From assembly GCF_026230105.1 (NCBI RefSeq), contig NC_079483.1:5077312-5141311 (forward strand): a stretch of DNA of 64,000 bases, given 5' to 3'. Position 1 is the first letter of the stretch; each line of letters begins with the position of its first letter. Made by a program: the position numbers and the translations under genes. The DNA comes from Diorhabda sublineata (Eukaryota; Arthropoda; Insecta; Coleoptera; Chrysomelidae). Below the pieces are notes generated by a model. That model was not told where the DNA came from. It ran no database searches and saw only the letters and a program-made list of their open reading frames with translations. Below, one piece after another: positions 27,201 to 39,200 of the stretch.

Positions 27201-30200
27201 CCGATCTATGCGGTAAAGCTACGAACCCCCAGCGATATTTAAAACCATCATAACCATAGATCAAATTAATTTCAATTTATCAGTCGGAGTTTTCTGAAGA
27301 AGTCGCGGCATAAAATTCCGAAATTACCTCATTTGTTTTATACAAATTTAAATATTTATAAAATGTGATCTTTTAGAAGTTTTTATCTACCAATTAGTCG
27401 GTTCAATTAATTATTAAAATGTAAATATTGTTAAATAGATTTTAATAATTTGATGCTAAAAATATTTGACCCTTTTAAAAATAACCATTCTGTTTACAAA
27501 TATTTTTAAATTCGCATTTTGAACATTGAAGTTGTGTATAGATAACAAAAATCATTATCGTTTTTGTCTGTTATGCTCTTATATACACACATTGTTCACC
27601 AATATTCATAACTGAAGTATCTGGTCCTTCGAGCCGGAAACTAATCAATGACATGAGGCTCGAAGGACCACATGATGTAATTATGAATATTGGCACAATG
27701 GTAGTAAACTGTATTCAGTATAGAACACTTACATACAGTAGTCATTTCACATTTTGAACTTTCTGAAAGGAGTGGAATTAATAGATCAGCAGTACGATAG
27801 CTTGAAAAGGAGACAGTAGACTCTTGAGGACTAAACCTTTATCCACATCCTCTGGAAGTGTGAGAGTCTACTAAACTCCATAGCATTACATCTGGGGCTA
27901 ATAGAAGTGAAGATATTCAATAGCAAGAGCTACTTTACATTCTGAACTTTCTGAAAGGAATGGAATTAATAGATCAACTGTAAATAGTAATCATCCCCAG
28001 TACCACAGCTTGAAAAGGAGACAGTAGACTCTTGAGGACGCTAGGTTGAGCAGAATCTTTTAGGTAGAGGACTAAACCTTTATCGACATCCTCTGGAAGT
28101 GTGAGGGACTACTAAACTCCAGAGCATTACATCTGGGGCTAATAGAAGTGAAGACATTCAATAGCAAGAGCTACTTTACATTCTGAACTTTCTGAAAGGA
28201 GTGGAATTAATAGATCAGCTGTTAATACTGAAGATCCTCAGTACAACATCTTAAAAATGAGACACAATAAATCTTTTGAGTGAAAGTGTGAATTATACAA
28301 GAAATTTTTGAGATATAATAGAGGCAATTGCCAAATCCTATAGGAGGAGATGACTTCGGATAAAGCATCGTCATTAATATTGTGAAATAGCTGTAGAGAT
28401 GAAGTAGTCAGAGTTCTTTTGTCACAGCGCTAGTAGTCTTTTGTCAGTTAGTCAAAACATAAATTGTACCTTGAATTTTCGCTTATTCTGCATTGTAAAA
28501 AACATTTTGATATTAAAAATGATATCTTACCCCTCTGCTTCCGAATATATGGAAGAGTCCTCCTCGTTTCTTCATCGCCTTATTTGTTATCGTTCCTTTG
28601 ACAGTATAACTTCCTTCTTTAACTTTACCACTTGTTGGTATACTACTAATATTACTAGCACTTCCCGAATCGCTTCCTGCTTTTGATAAATCTTCGAACG
28701 GAAAATCTTCGGGCGGTTGAAAACCAGATTTGTATTTTTCTATAACTAATAAAGTATCCTGGGGAAGAAAAAAAGAACAAATTAGATCAAAACCAAACAG
28801 GAGAAAAAAATTATTAAAACTGACCTCTTTTTCGTTAATTATATCCGCAGCTTTGAGGATTCCGTCTAAACATTTATTTATGATAGGGAAAACGTTACGT
28901 TCGATATCGACTGAAGCGCGAATGAAATTTTTTATATTTTTTATTCTCTTTTCATCCAGTTCTTGAAGTTGCCTAAATACTTCCGGTAATCCGGATCTGA
29001 AATTAAAATTATCGACTCAAAAATAATTATTTGGTTATTGAAGACGATAACAAAGGTGCAGCTAAATGTCTTATTTTTTCGGGTATTTATTGTGCTCGGG
29101 AAGATCTAGTGAGAGGGTAAACGTAACCAAATATCTGTATCTATACAGAATAAAATGTATACTATCATTATAACAACTTCTTCTTCTTCTTTCTCTTTTC
29201 CTCCTCCTTCTTCATATTCTTCTTCTTTCAATGCATATTCACTAATGTATTTTCTATCGCTTCTCTATTTTTTGCGGTGTGTATTAAGGATTGTATATCG
29301 TGTAGTCCTGTCCACTGCCTGATGTTTCGTAGCCAAGAAATTTTCTTCCTTGCGATCCTTCTATTTCCCTCAATTTTACCTTCGAACAGAAGGTGAAAAA
29401 ATTGATATTTGTTGTTTAGCATAATGTACCCTAGGTGCGCCGTTTTACTCTTCTTAATTAATTCAAATAATTCACAGATGCGTCTTAGAGTTTCTTCGTT
29501 TTCAAATTTAGCCGTAAAAGGCATCTCAAGGATTCTGCGGTGCTGCCATATCTCGAAAACCTCCAACTTGTTAATCACTATCGTCTTCAATGTCCAGCCT
29601 TCCATGCCATAGAGAAGCACCGATCAAACGTAGTACTCCACGACAAGTAAGCACTTTTCGAAACCTCAAGAATGCCTGTCGGGCTTGTTCAATGCGACAT
29701 TTTATTTCTTGGTCTGATATCAAGTCTTCATGGAGTCAAATTCCTATATATTTGAAGGTATCCACCCATAACAACACTTACAATTAAAATATTTGGTCCT
29801 TCGAGCCGGATACCAAACTATGGAAGGCTCGAAGGACCAGACAATGTAATTGTCAGTGTTGGTATTAAATATTTTAGAATATGGCGAATCTTTACTTCAT
29901 TTTCATTATACATTTAATACGAAATTTGATGGATATCAGTTAAAAAGTTAGAAACAGGACATGAACTTGATTACCGAAGGTCAGATTTCTTATACTCGAA
30001 GAAAAAAAATTCTCCTATTACGATCCAAAATAAACAAAATTTCATGTTTTTAACCACATTTTTTAAATAATCTTTGTATGAGGGGTTGTTTTTAAGGGTA
30101 GGTGAGCTGTATAATGTCAAAATATTAAAGTCGTGATACAAAACAATCAAAATTTATTATATTTGAACATAACTGTAGCCCATTACCGCTTTAATTCATT

Positions 30201-33200
30201 AGTTTTCAATTTATTGGAGTAAGATTGATGAAGGTCTTAAAAATTGCGACGTTTCGGTCGATTTTAAGCTTGAATGAATGTACTATTGCACATTTAGGTT
30301 TAATTAATTATCCAAAAAAACGGAATCTTACCTAAAATGTTGTCGCTGTAGCTCGTTAGTTCTTTGCAACTGTTGTGCGTATTCATTTTTCGCTAAATCA
30401 CAAGCTTGCGTCTTATGTGACATATTCGATCTTTGTTTTTCCACTTCGGCTCTCGACAAATTAAAATCCGCGTCCGCTTTTTGAAAACTTTCTATCGCCT
30501 TTTCCGATTCTTTGTACGCTTTATCGTACGCTTTTTTCGCTCTTTGTAATGCCTCGATTTGAGCTTGGAGAGATTGTGATAGCCGTAAACCTTCCTGTAG
30601 TTGTTTCTGAAACGAAAAGAGACAAATTTCACTCATACACATATACACTACAGGTCGAAAGTTTCTGTCATTATATTTCAAAATAATACACGAAATTAAA
30701 AATAAAAGCGTCCGTTATTTGGTTAGTTTATACGATTTTAGTTTGTCGATAAATGCGACAAGTTAAAACTTGCAAGATTTATAATTCTTTAACTGGTAAT
30801 TATTTTTTCGATGTTTATGATTATAGTTTAGTCCTGTAAAACGCAAGAACGTGTTGTGATTTACACCTATTGGATTAAATCATCATATTGTAAAGTTCGT
30901 ATACGAATTGTATTTGTTCTCGCAAATTTAGACTCGTAAGTTTCAAAAAGAGCAAAACCAAGAAAATATCGGTTGGAATTCATGCCTTTATAATCTAGGC
31001 AAAAGGAACCGTACCAACGGCGCCAAATTAAAAATATCTCAACGTACCGTGGGCTACTACGTAAAAAAATATGCAGGAGTTTTGGAGATACGAGGTCTGG
31101 TTATTGAATAACGAGACTGCTGGCCTAGAGGTCGCCCTATACTGGTGGGGTAAAAAACGAGTACTGCGTTGGGTATCTAGATATTTTGTCTATGCACGTC
31201 CCAAAAGACGTTTCCGTTACTATTATAGTATTTGTGCAGTAGCGATTCGAAACGAACGTGTGACGAAAAACTTCTTGCATTTTCTGGAAAACTATGCTTT
31301 TCCTTGAAAAATAATGCATTGCGAAGTTGTAGAATACAAAATTCCTGACAACTTTTGTCCGAAACTTTTTTCTAAATAACGCATATTTTCACCGCTAGGG
31401 GGCGCACACGGGACGTATTGGCACAGTGTGATTTCTCGGCTCTTACAGGTCCAATTGAGCTGAAATTTTCACAGGATATTACAAATATTTGTCCACACGA
31501 CCCGGGTTCCTCTATTTCAAAGTCTTTCGTTAATTTTAAAACAATGTATCTCTGTCTTTCCAGTTCATAAATGGGAACATTTGTATCGTGTGAGAAGCCG
31601 CTCGGAGCTGACAAAATTCTGACAAACCCTGATTAAAACAAGCCGTGCCAGAGGAGATGGAAAAATTGAGCGTTTCCTTGACTCCTAAATCCATCGAATA
31701 AACTTGGAAAAACTAACTTTTGAAAATTTTGTTGCCAGGAATTCTGTACTATACAACTTTTCAATCCATTTTTCCGAAAAATCGTAACTAATTCGCAAAG
31801 GGATCAGAAGAATCGCACAAACCCAATTACACGACACAATTTTTCTAAACCTTCTAGCGGGAAAATTAAGCAAAACTGGAAAAAACGTTCCAGACAAAAG
31901 TTATACGAAATCTTATGCTCTATAAGGCTGTGATTTAAATTTTTTCTCCAGGACTCATATTTTTCCAGAAAAATCGGAAAAACTGATTTTTAAAAAATGT
32001 GCGCGTCCCCTAGCGGCGAAAATTTGCGTTAATTAGAAAAAGTTTCGGACAAAAGTTGTCGGGAATTTTGTTTACTACAACTTTACAAAGTACTATTTTC
32101 CCCGGAAAAGCTTAGTCTTCCAGAAAATGCAAGAAATGAGTTTTGAAATCTTCTGCGCGCCTTCTAGCGGCTTAACTATGCAACGTACGACAAAATGTTT
32201 AATGGCAAAGTTGGAGGAAATTTAATTACCTACAACTCGTCTCAGTTAAGTTTTTCGCTGGGACGCATAGTTTTCTCGCAAAATAGTGAAATAAGTGTAA
32301 AAACAGCTATTACAACTCAAACAATCATTTTTCTCGAATAAATCAGTAGCAGATCGTACAATTAAACGTTCATATATTGAATAACAAAAAACTAGCATCT
32401 CCAAAGCAAAAAATGCTTTACAATGAAAGGATTATCCCATAAAACTAATCCAATATAACTTTCAAATACAGAAAATCGTGGTAAACGTTTCGAAAAATGG
32501 CGTTTGAAATTTACGCATGTGATTTATACAAAAAATTTCATCTCTCCGTCAATCTACTATGCCTGGACCATACAATAGGCCTTTCCCTTCTTCTTGGAAG
32601 TCACGCAGAACTGCTCCGTCTTCCCTTTTCGAGATTCGAATCTGTTTTACAGCATCACTCGTACGCCTTTCTGAACGGTAGATCCGAGACCAATTACGCT
32701 GTTGATCAGTTTGTGGGCCGATTTTCACTCCCGTGGTTTGCAATGTCTTCAGGATAGATTCGAATCCTTCGTTGAAGATTATGACACCGAGAAACGTGGC
32801 GATTTCAACCACTTTTAGCCCAGAATGGAGGTGCTTCGGAGCAAAGAACCAGATTAACGAATTGAGCGACTTATTATTTTGAGTTTACGCTACCAGACAT
32901 CTGTTTTAACAATTTTTCTTTGGATAAATCCTCGTAAATTGGCTATAACTTTGGGCCCAATTCACAAAGGGTTCAGATAGCAGTTAGATTCAGGTATATT
33001 AACACGCAGAGTGCCATAATGAAAACACAAATATTGATGTTTTTTTGGCCAAAACTTTTTTAATTGTATTACTTTATTATTAGTCTAATAATAATAAAAA
33101 TATTGAATAGAGAGGAATATTCAAGTTATTTTTCAACATGACGGCCTTTTTGTCGTCGGATTGTATTGATCCCTACAGCCTCAAGCGACTGATATGCTTG

Positions 33201-36200
33201 GGGGGGGGGGGGCGTTGGCTAAGCAAACCGACGCGCATTCTTGTAGATTTCTGTTTCCAATAGGGACTTGACAATTTTGAATTTAGTTTGTGAACGCACC
33301 TTTTTGACTTAACATTGAACTGTCACTGTCAATTTATTCAGTAGACATAACCTTTTCATTACGGTGAAGTACAGGTACCAACAACGTCTGAAAATCTTAA
33401 AAATTTACAACAGAAATTCAGAGTCGGTGGCCGCTACTTTAAGAGCGTTAACTTCGATTTTCGGTCGTAATTCTCGACCTAGTAGACAGGCTGTAACAAG
33501 TTTAGTGAAAAAGTTTGAGTCTACATTGTGTGCGAGTGGGACTACGGGTTAGTCGAAGTGTCGAAAATATCGCTGCCCTTGAAACGTCCGTAGCAAATGA
33601 TCCAAATCAGTCAATTCCACGACGTTCTCAAGAGTTGGGCATCGCCAAGACCTTACTTTACACCCATACAAGATCAGGCTCACTAAAGAATTGATGCCAC
33701 AAAAGATAACTGTTTAGTGCTATATTTTTTCGTCGACGATAATGGTCGCCGAGTTACTGTGAATGGTGATCGTTATCGCGCCATGATTATCGATTATTTT
33801 TGGCCCGAATTGGAATACATGGACTTGGACAGCATGTGGTTTCAACAGGACGGTGCCACAAGCCACATAGCACACGTTACAATCGATTTATTGAAGAACA
33901 AGTTTGATGAGCTTGTTATCTCAAGACCAGTCGATTGGCCACCTTGTTAGTGCGATTTAACGCCACTAGATTTTTTTCTTTGGGGCTACGTCAAGTCATT
34001 GGTCTATGCTGATAAGCCGACGACGTTGGAAGAGCTCAAAGCCAACATTGAACGCAAATTAGCAGCCGTTTCGGTCGAAATGTGTGGCCGAGTCATGGAA
34101 AATTGAGTCCAACGAATCAACTACTGCAAACGTGCCCGCGGTGGCCATATGAGCGAAGTCCAGTTCCATTCATAAATGTTTTGATTGTACTTTAACCCGA
34201 TAATAAAGTTTTTGAAATATCTCAAATGGTTTTCACTTTATTTTGAAATAAAGTTTTCAAGTCCTTATTAGAAAACCCCTTTCGGACAGCACGTCGCGCG
34301 CTCCTTATATATGCTCCGCTCCAAGGCCGTAACATTTTCTACAGAATTTTTCGATCCGAGAAACTAGAGGACCCCTTTTAGAATACGCGTATTTTATATT
34401 TATCACCTGCGATACTAATTATTATAAACAATAATGTATTATAGTTATTATTAACACGTTCACATTAACATTTATTTGTAAGAAAATTTTTACATAGCTT
34501 TAACAACAGAACTTATTATATTATCTCATTTCTTCCATTCGCTCAGTAGTCGGTTGGTCGGACAGCGTTGCCAGTTTTCATGAGTTTTGAATTAATTCTG
34601 GCGTGAACATACTCCCCGCGTTGAAAGCATAAGGATGGCTTTCAAAGGTCAACTGGAAGGGGGCAGATTTTTTGAAAGCTTCTTTTGATGATTTCTCCAG
34701 AGGGAGTTCTTATAGAAGCGACCCTAGCGATACCGTCAGGGCCTCTATGGAGCTTGCTGATTCTACCTAATAACCACTGAGTGGGCATAGTGTTCTCGCC
34801 TTTCACTAAAACGAGAGAATCTTCTACTAGATGGCCTTGGTTGGACTTCCATTTGGTGCGTCTTTGGAGCTCCGCAATGTACTCAGATTTCCATCTGTTC
34901 CAGAAGTGCTGTGCTAATTGTTGTACGAGCTGAAATCTGGAAAGTCGATTCATTTTTATGTCGGTGACATCTTGATCAGGTGCTGCAATTATTGGTCTTC
35001 CAATCAAGAAGTGAGCTGGGGTAAGAGGTCCAAAATCGTTGGGATCAGAGCTCAGTGGGCATAAAGGACGCGAATTCAAAATCGCCTCGATTTGTGCGAG
35101 AACTGTGGCAAATTCTTCAAATGATAAATGAACTTGGGTCAAAACGCGCCTTAAATGATGCTTTACGCTTTTGACAGCTGCTTCCCACAAACCTCCGAAA
35201 TGAGGAGAGTAGGGTGGTATAAAACTCCACTCTATATTCTGAGAGCTACATTTCTCGATTATAGTGTTGCTGCCATGTTTTAGAAAATCCTTTAGCTCTC
35301 GCTGTGCCCCGACGAAGCTTGTTCCATTGTCGGACAATATTTTTGATGGTTTGCCTCGTCTAGAGACAAAACGATATAGCGCTTGAATAAATGATTCTGA
35401 AGAAAGGCTAGAAATCAATTCCAAATGGACTGCTTTAGTTGATAAACAAATAAATACGCCAATGTAACATTTACTTAAACGACAACCTCTACCTTTCTTA
35501 TCGTTAATCATAAATGGCCCCGCGTAATCAACTCCCACTATTGAAAATGCACTAGAAGGATTAGTTCTATCGCGCGGTAAGTTGGCCATAATTGGCTGTA
35601 TGGTTTTAGCATTGAATTTGAAGCATTTCACACAATTCTTAACAGTCTTTCGTGCAAGATTTCTACCGGATATAACCCAGTAATTTTCTCTTATAGTGCT
35701 TAAGAGCAGCTGAGGGCCGCCATGCAATAGGCGTTCATGTTCTTGTAAAAATAGTAGCTTTGAAAAATGATGCTTTGAATTGATCAAAATTGGATGCCTT
35801 TTGTCAAAGGAGTAATTTGAATGTTTTAGTCGCCCTCCTACGCGTAGCAAACCATCGGGTTCTAGAAAGGGACTAAGACTTAATAGATTACTATGGGAGC
35901 TCAAAGGCTTGTTATTTTTCAATGTTTCAATTTCGGTAGAATACGATTGAGATTGACAAATTCGAATGAGACATTTTAGAGAATCACTTAACTCCTGTAC
36001 TGTAAGAGAACCGCCTCTTCTGCGATTTCTCTGAAGACAATTATCCTTAAATCGTAAAATGTATGCCATTGTTCGTTGCATTCTTGAGAAATTTGAAAAA
36101 CGTTCAAAGGGAAAACTCAGAGTAGGGGGCGCAACATTGGTCAGAAGACTGGATTTAAGTTCAGGTAAATCATGAAGCACCTCCAGCTTGTCATTGGGCC

Positions 36201-39200
36201 AAAAACTTGGGTCCTTAGCTAGCCAAGTAGGGCCGCGCCACCACAAATCAGAGTTTAAAATTTGACTAGGATATATTCCCCTTGAAGCAATATCTGCTGG
36301 ATTATCGTGGGTGGGGATGTGCCTCCAATCGGCGTGTTTAGTGAGAGACTGAATTTCTGCCACTCTATGGGCCGTGAATGTTTTTAGCAGATTCGGGCTT
36401 GTGCGTACCCAAGCTAGAGTTATAGTTGAGTCCGACCAAAGTGTGAAAGATTTGAATTGAATTTTCAAAGCAGTTTTAGCTTTATCTGTTAGGCGGGCTA
36501 GAAGCAATGCTGCGCATAATTCCAACCGCGGGATTGGTATTGTTTTTATAGGTACCACCTTTGCTTTGGCGCATAACAGGGATACATGAACCTTTTGATC
36601 GGAATCAATACTTCTCAAATAAACACAGGCTCCGTAAGCCTTTTCCGAAGCGTCAGCGAAACCATGCAGTTGTAATTCAACAGCATTCTTGCAAATAGCT
36701 TGTCTGTTTAACTCAAGATCGTTCAAAATAAGAAGCTCCTTCTCCAACCTTACCCAATTTTCAGATATAGCTTTTGGAATAGCGTCATCCCAAGCTAATT
36801 TATTTTCCCATAATTTTTGCATTATCATTTTTGCGATAATAGTACATGGGCTTAGTAAACCAAGGATGTCGAATATTTTTGATATAGTAGATAAAATTGT
36901 GCGTTTTGTGACCTTTGTACCTATAGGATTGGTATGAATTTTATATTGAAGCTTATCGTTATTGCAAACCCATATCAAGCCTAATGTTTTTGTTTTGCCA
37001 TCATGCGCAAATTCTAGTATATCGGATTTTAAATCATTTGAACTTATATTTTTGAGCGCGTTGGTGTCGTTAGAGCACCATTTTCGGAGTGCGAAACATC
37101 CCGATTTAAGAGTGTCACTTATCGCTTTACATATGTATTGCGCATGCTCAAGTGTAGGTGCACCTGTTAACAGGTCATCTACATAAAAGTCGTGCTTAAT
37201 GATTTCGGCTATTTCCGGGTTCATTTCTTGAATATCCTCGGCGAGTTTAGCTAAACAGCGTATTGCAAGATAACTGGCAGAGGCTTGCCCGTATGTAACG
37301 GTATTTAGCTGGTAGACTTCCAGGTTATCACTCGGATTTTCGCGCCATACAATTTTTTGCAAATGCCTTTGCTCGGGCGTTATTGAAATTTGCCGGTACA
37401 TTTTAACTATGTCTGCCGAAACTACATAGTTATATTTCCTAAACCTTAAGACTATTGATAGTAAATCGTCTTGTAAAACGGGTCCAATGACTTGAATATT
37501 GTTGAAGGATAGACCGTTGCTAGAGGGCGCTGATGCATCGAAAACTACCCGTAGTTTTGTGGTCAAACTCTCTTCTCTCAAAACTCCGTGATGCGGCATG
37601 AAATATTCGAAGCTTGAATCATTGCCGTTACAAATTGTCATATGGCCTAGCTCTTTATACTCGTTCATAAATTGTATATATCTGCTGTGCAGCATTGGAT
37701 CTCTCCTGAATTTTCGTTCTAATGCATAGAAACGTTTTTCGGCTTGAGCTTTCGACTCACCTAAACTAGAAGGTTGTTGCTTCAAAGGTATAGTGACTGT
37801 AAAACGTCCGTTCGCGTCTCTGGTAGTAGTTTTGATGAAATTGTCCTCGCAAAATTGTTCATCTGGAGAAAGTTGTCGCGTGCTAGATATTTCCTCGATT
37901 TCCCAAAATTTGGCTATTGAATTTAATAATTCCTGGTTTATACTTAAATTACAAGAAGCCTTTTCAACGTTGTTAGTACTTATTTGCCCAGATACAACCC
38001 AACCTAGCACTGTATCAATTAATAGCGGCATATTTTTTCCTAACGAAATTTTGTTATTGCTTAAAATTGTCCAAAATAGGTCCGCGCCAATGAGCATGTC
38101 TACTGGTCCGGGAATATTGAATTGTGGATCAGCTAGCTTTAGATCACCTGGAATCGCCCAAGATTGCGTGTTGATTCGACAACACGGCATCACACTTGTA
38201 ATCTCTTTTAGAATATAACAATTGCCATGCGCTTTAAAATTGGTATGTATAGATTTAAATGAAACCTTACACCTTTTACTGACCTTTGAAATATTGTTTG
38301 AAATTCCGAAAATTGAAAGATCTGTTTTATGTGTCGCAATATTCAAACGCTTTTGCAAATCCTCCGTTATAAAGGAAGTTTGAGAACCACAATCTAATAA
38401 CGCTCTTGCTTTGTGAAAATTATTGAAATTGTCTGAAATGAGTAAACAGGCGGTAGATAATAGCACCTGCCCCGCCGCTGGTACCACTACGCCACTGCTT
38501 AGTGCCGCGGAACTTGAGCTCGCGTTGTCCGCTATCTCGAGTTTTTCATGCAAAATTGTATTGTGCCAAGCTTTACACACTTTGCAAGGCCCTAATTTAC
38601 ACTGTTTGACAGAGTGACCCGAACGCAAACAGTTATGGCAAAGATTTGATTTTTTGACAAAATCTTTTTTTTGTGTTATTGTTAATCCGAGAAACTCTGC
38701 ACAACGATATATTGAATGCTCTTTCTTGCAATAGGAGCATGTATATGTACTTGAGGTCAATGACCTTACTCTACTTTGTTTATTGAATTTATTTTCCTCA
38801 TTACTAAATTTTGAATCTGATTTATTTAAACTGAGACTGTTCTTTGATTCTAACATATTAAGAAAATTGGAACGTTTTTGTAAAAATTGTAGGAATTTAT
38901 CTAACTTTGGCAATTCTTCCTGATCTCTATTTTCCCTTTCCCATTCAAGATTTGAGCTAGTATCTAATTTATTAGTAATCCAAAAAATTAGTAGAGGATC
39001 CCAATTAGTTATATTTTGCCCCAATTGTTCAATAGATCCCAAATGTTTGTGAATATCGTCAGCTAAATTTTGTAGTTTTTCAGCTGTCGGTTTTTGTATA
39101 TTTTCTAATGAAAAAATAGCTCTAATATGTTCATATATTAATTTTTTAGTATTGTCAAATCTTTTTGAAATTGTGGCCCATGCCACTTCATAATTGTCGG

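Noticed and set aside
27622..27670. tRNA-Tyr gene at the GGCTCGAAGGACCA motifs
   Set aside because: Only the 3' acceptor/T-arm strand is present, in inverted pairs. There is no anticodon arm, D-arm or A/B box.
30650..30690. Tc1-type end CACTACAGGTCGAAAGTTTC
   Set aside because: It is too short, has no partner end, and lies just upstream of a well-supported acceptor site.
37793..38218. + strand 141-codon frame
   Set aside because: It lies antisense inside the intact BEL gag-pol frame and has no family signature.
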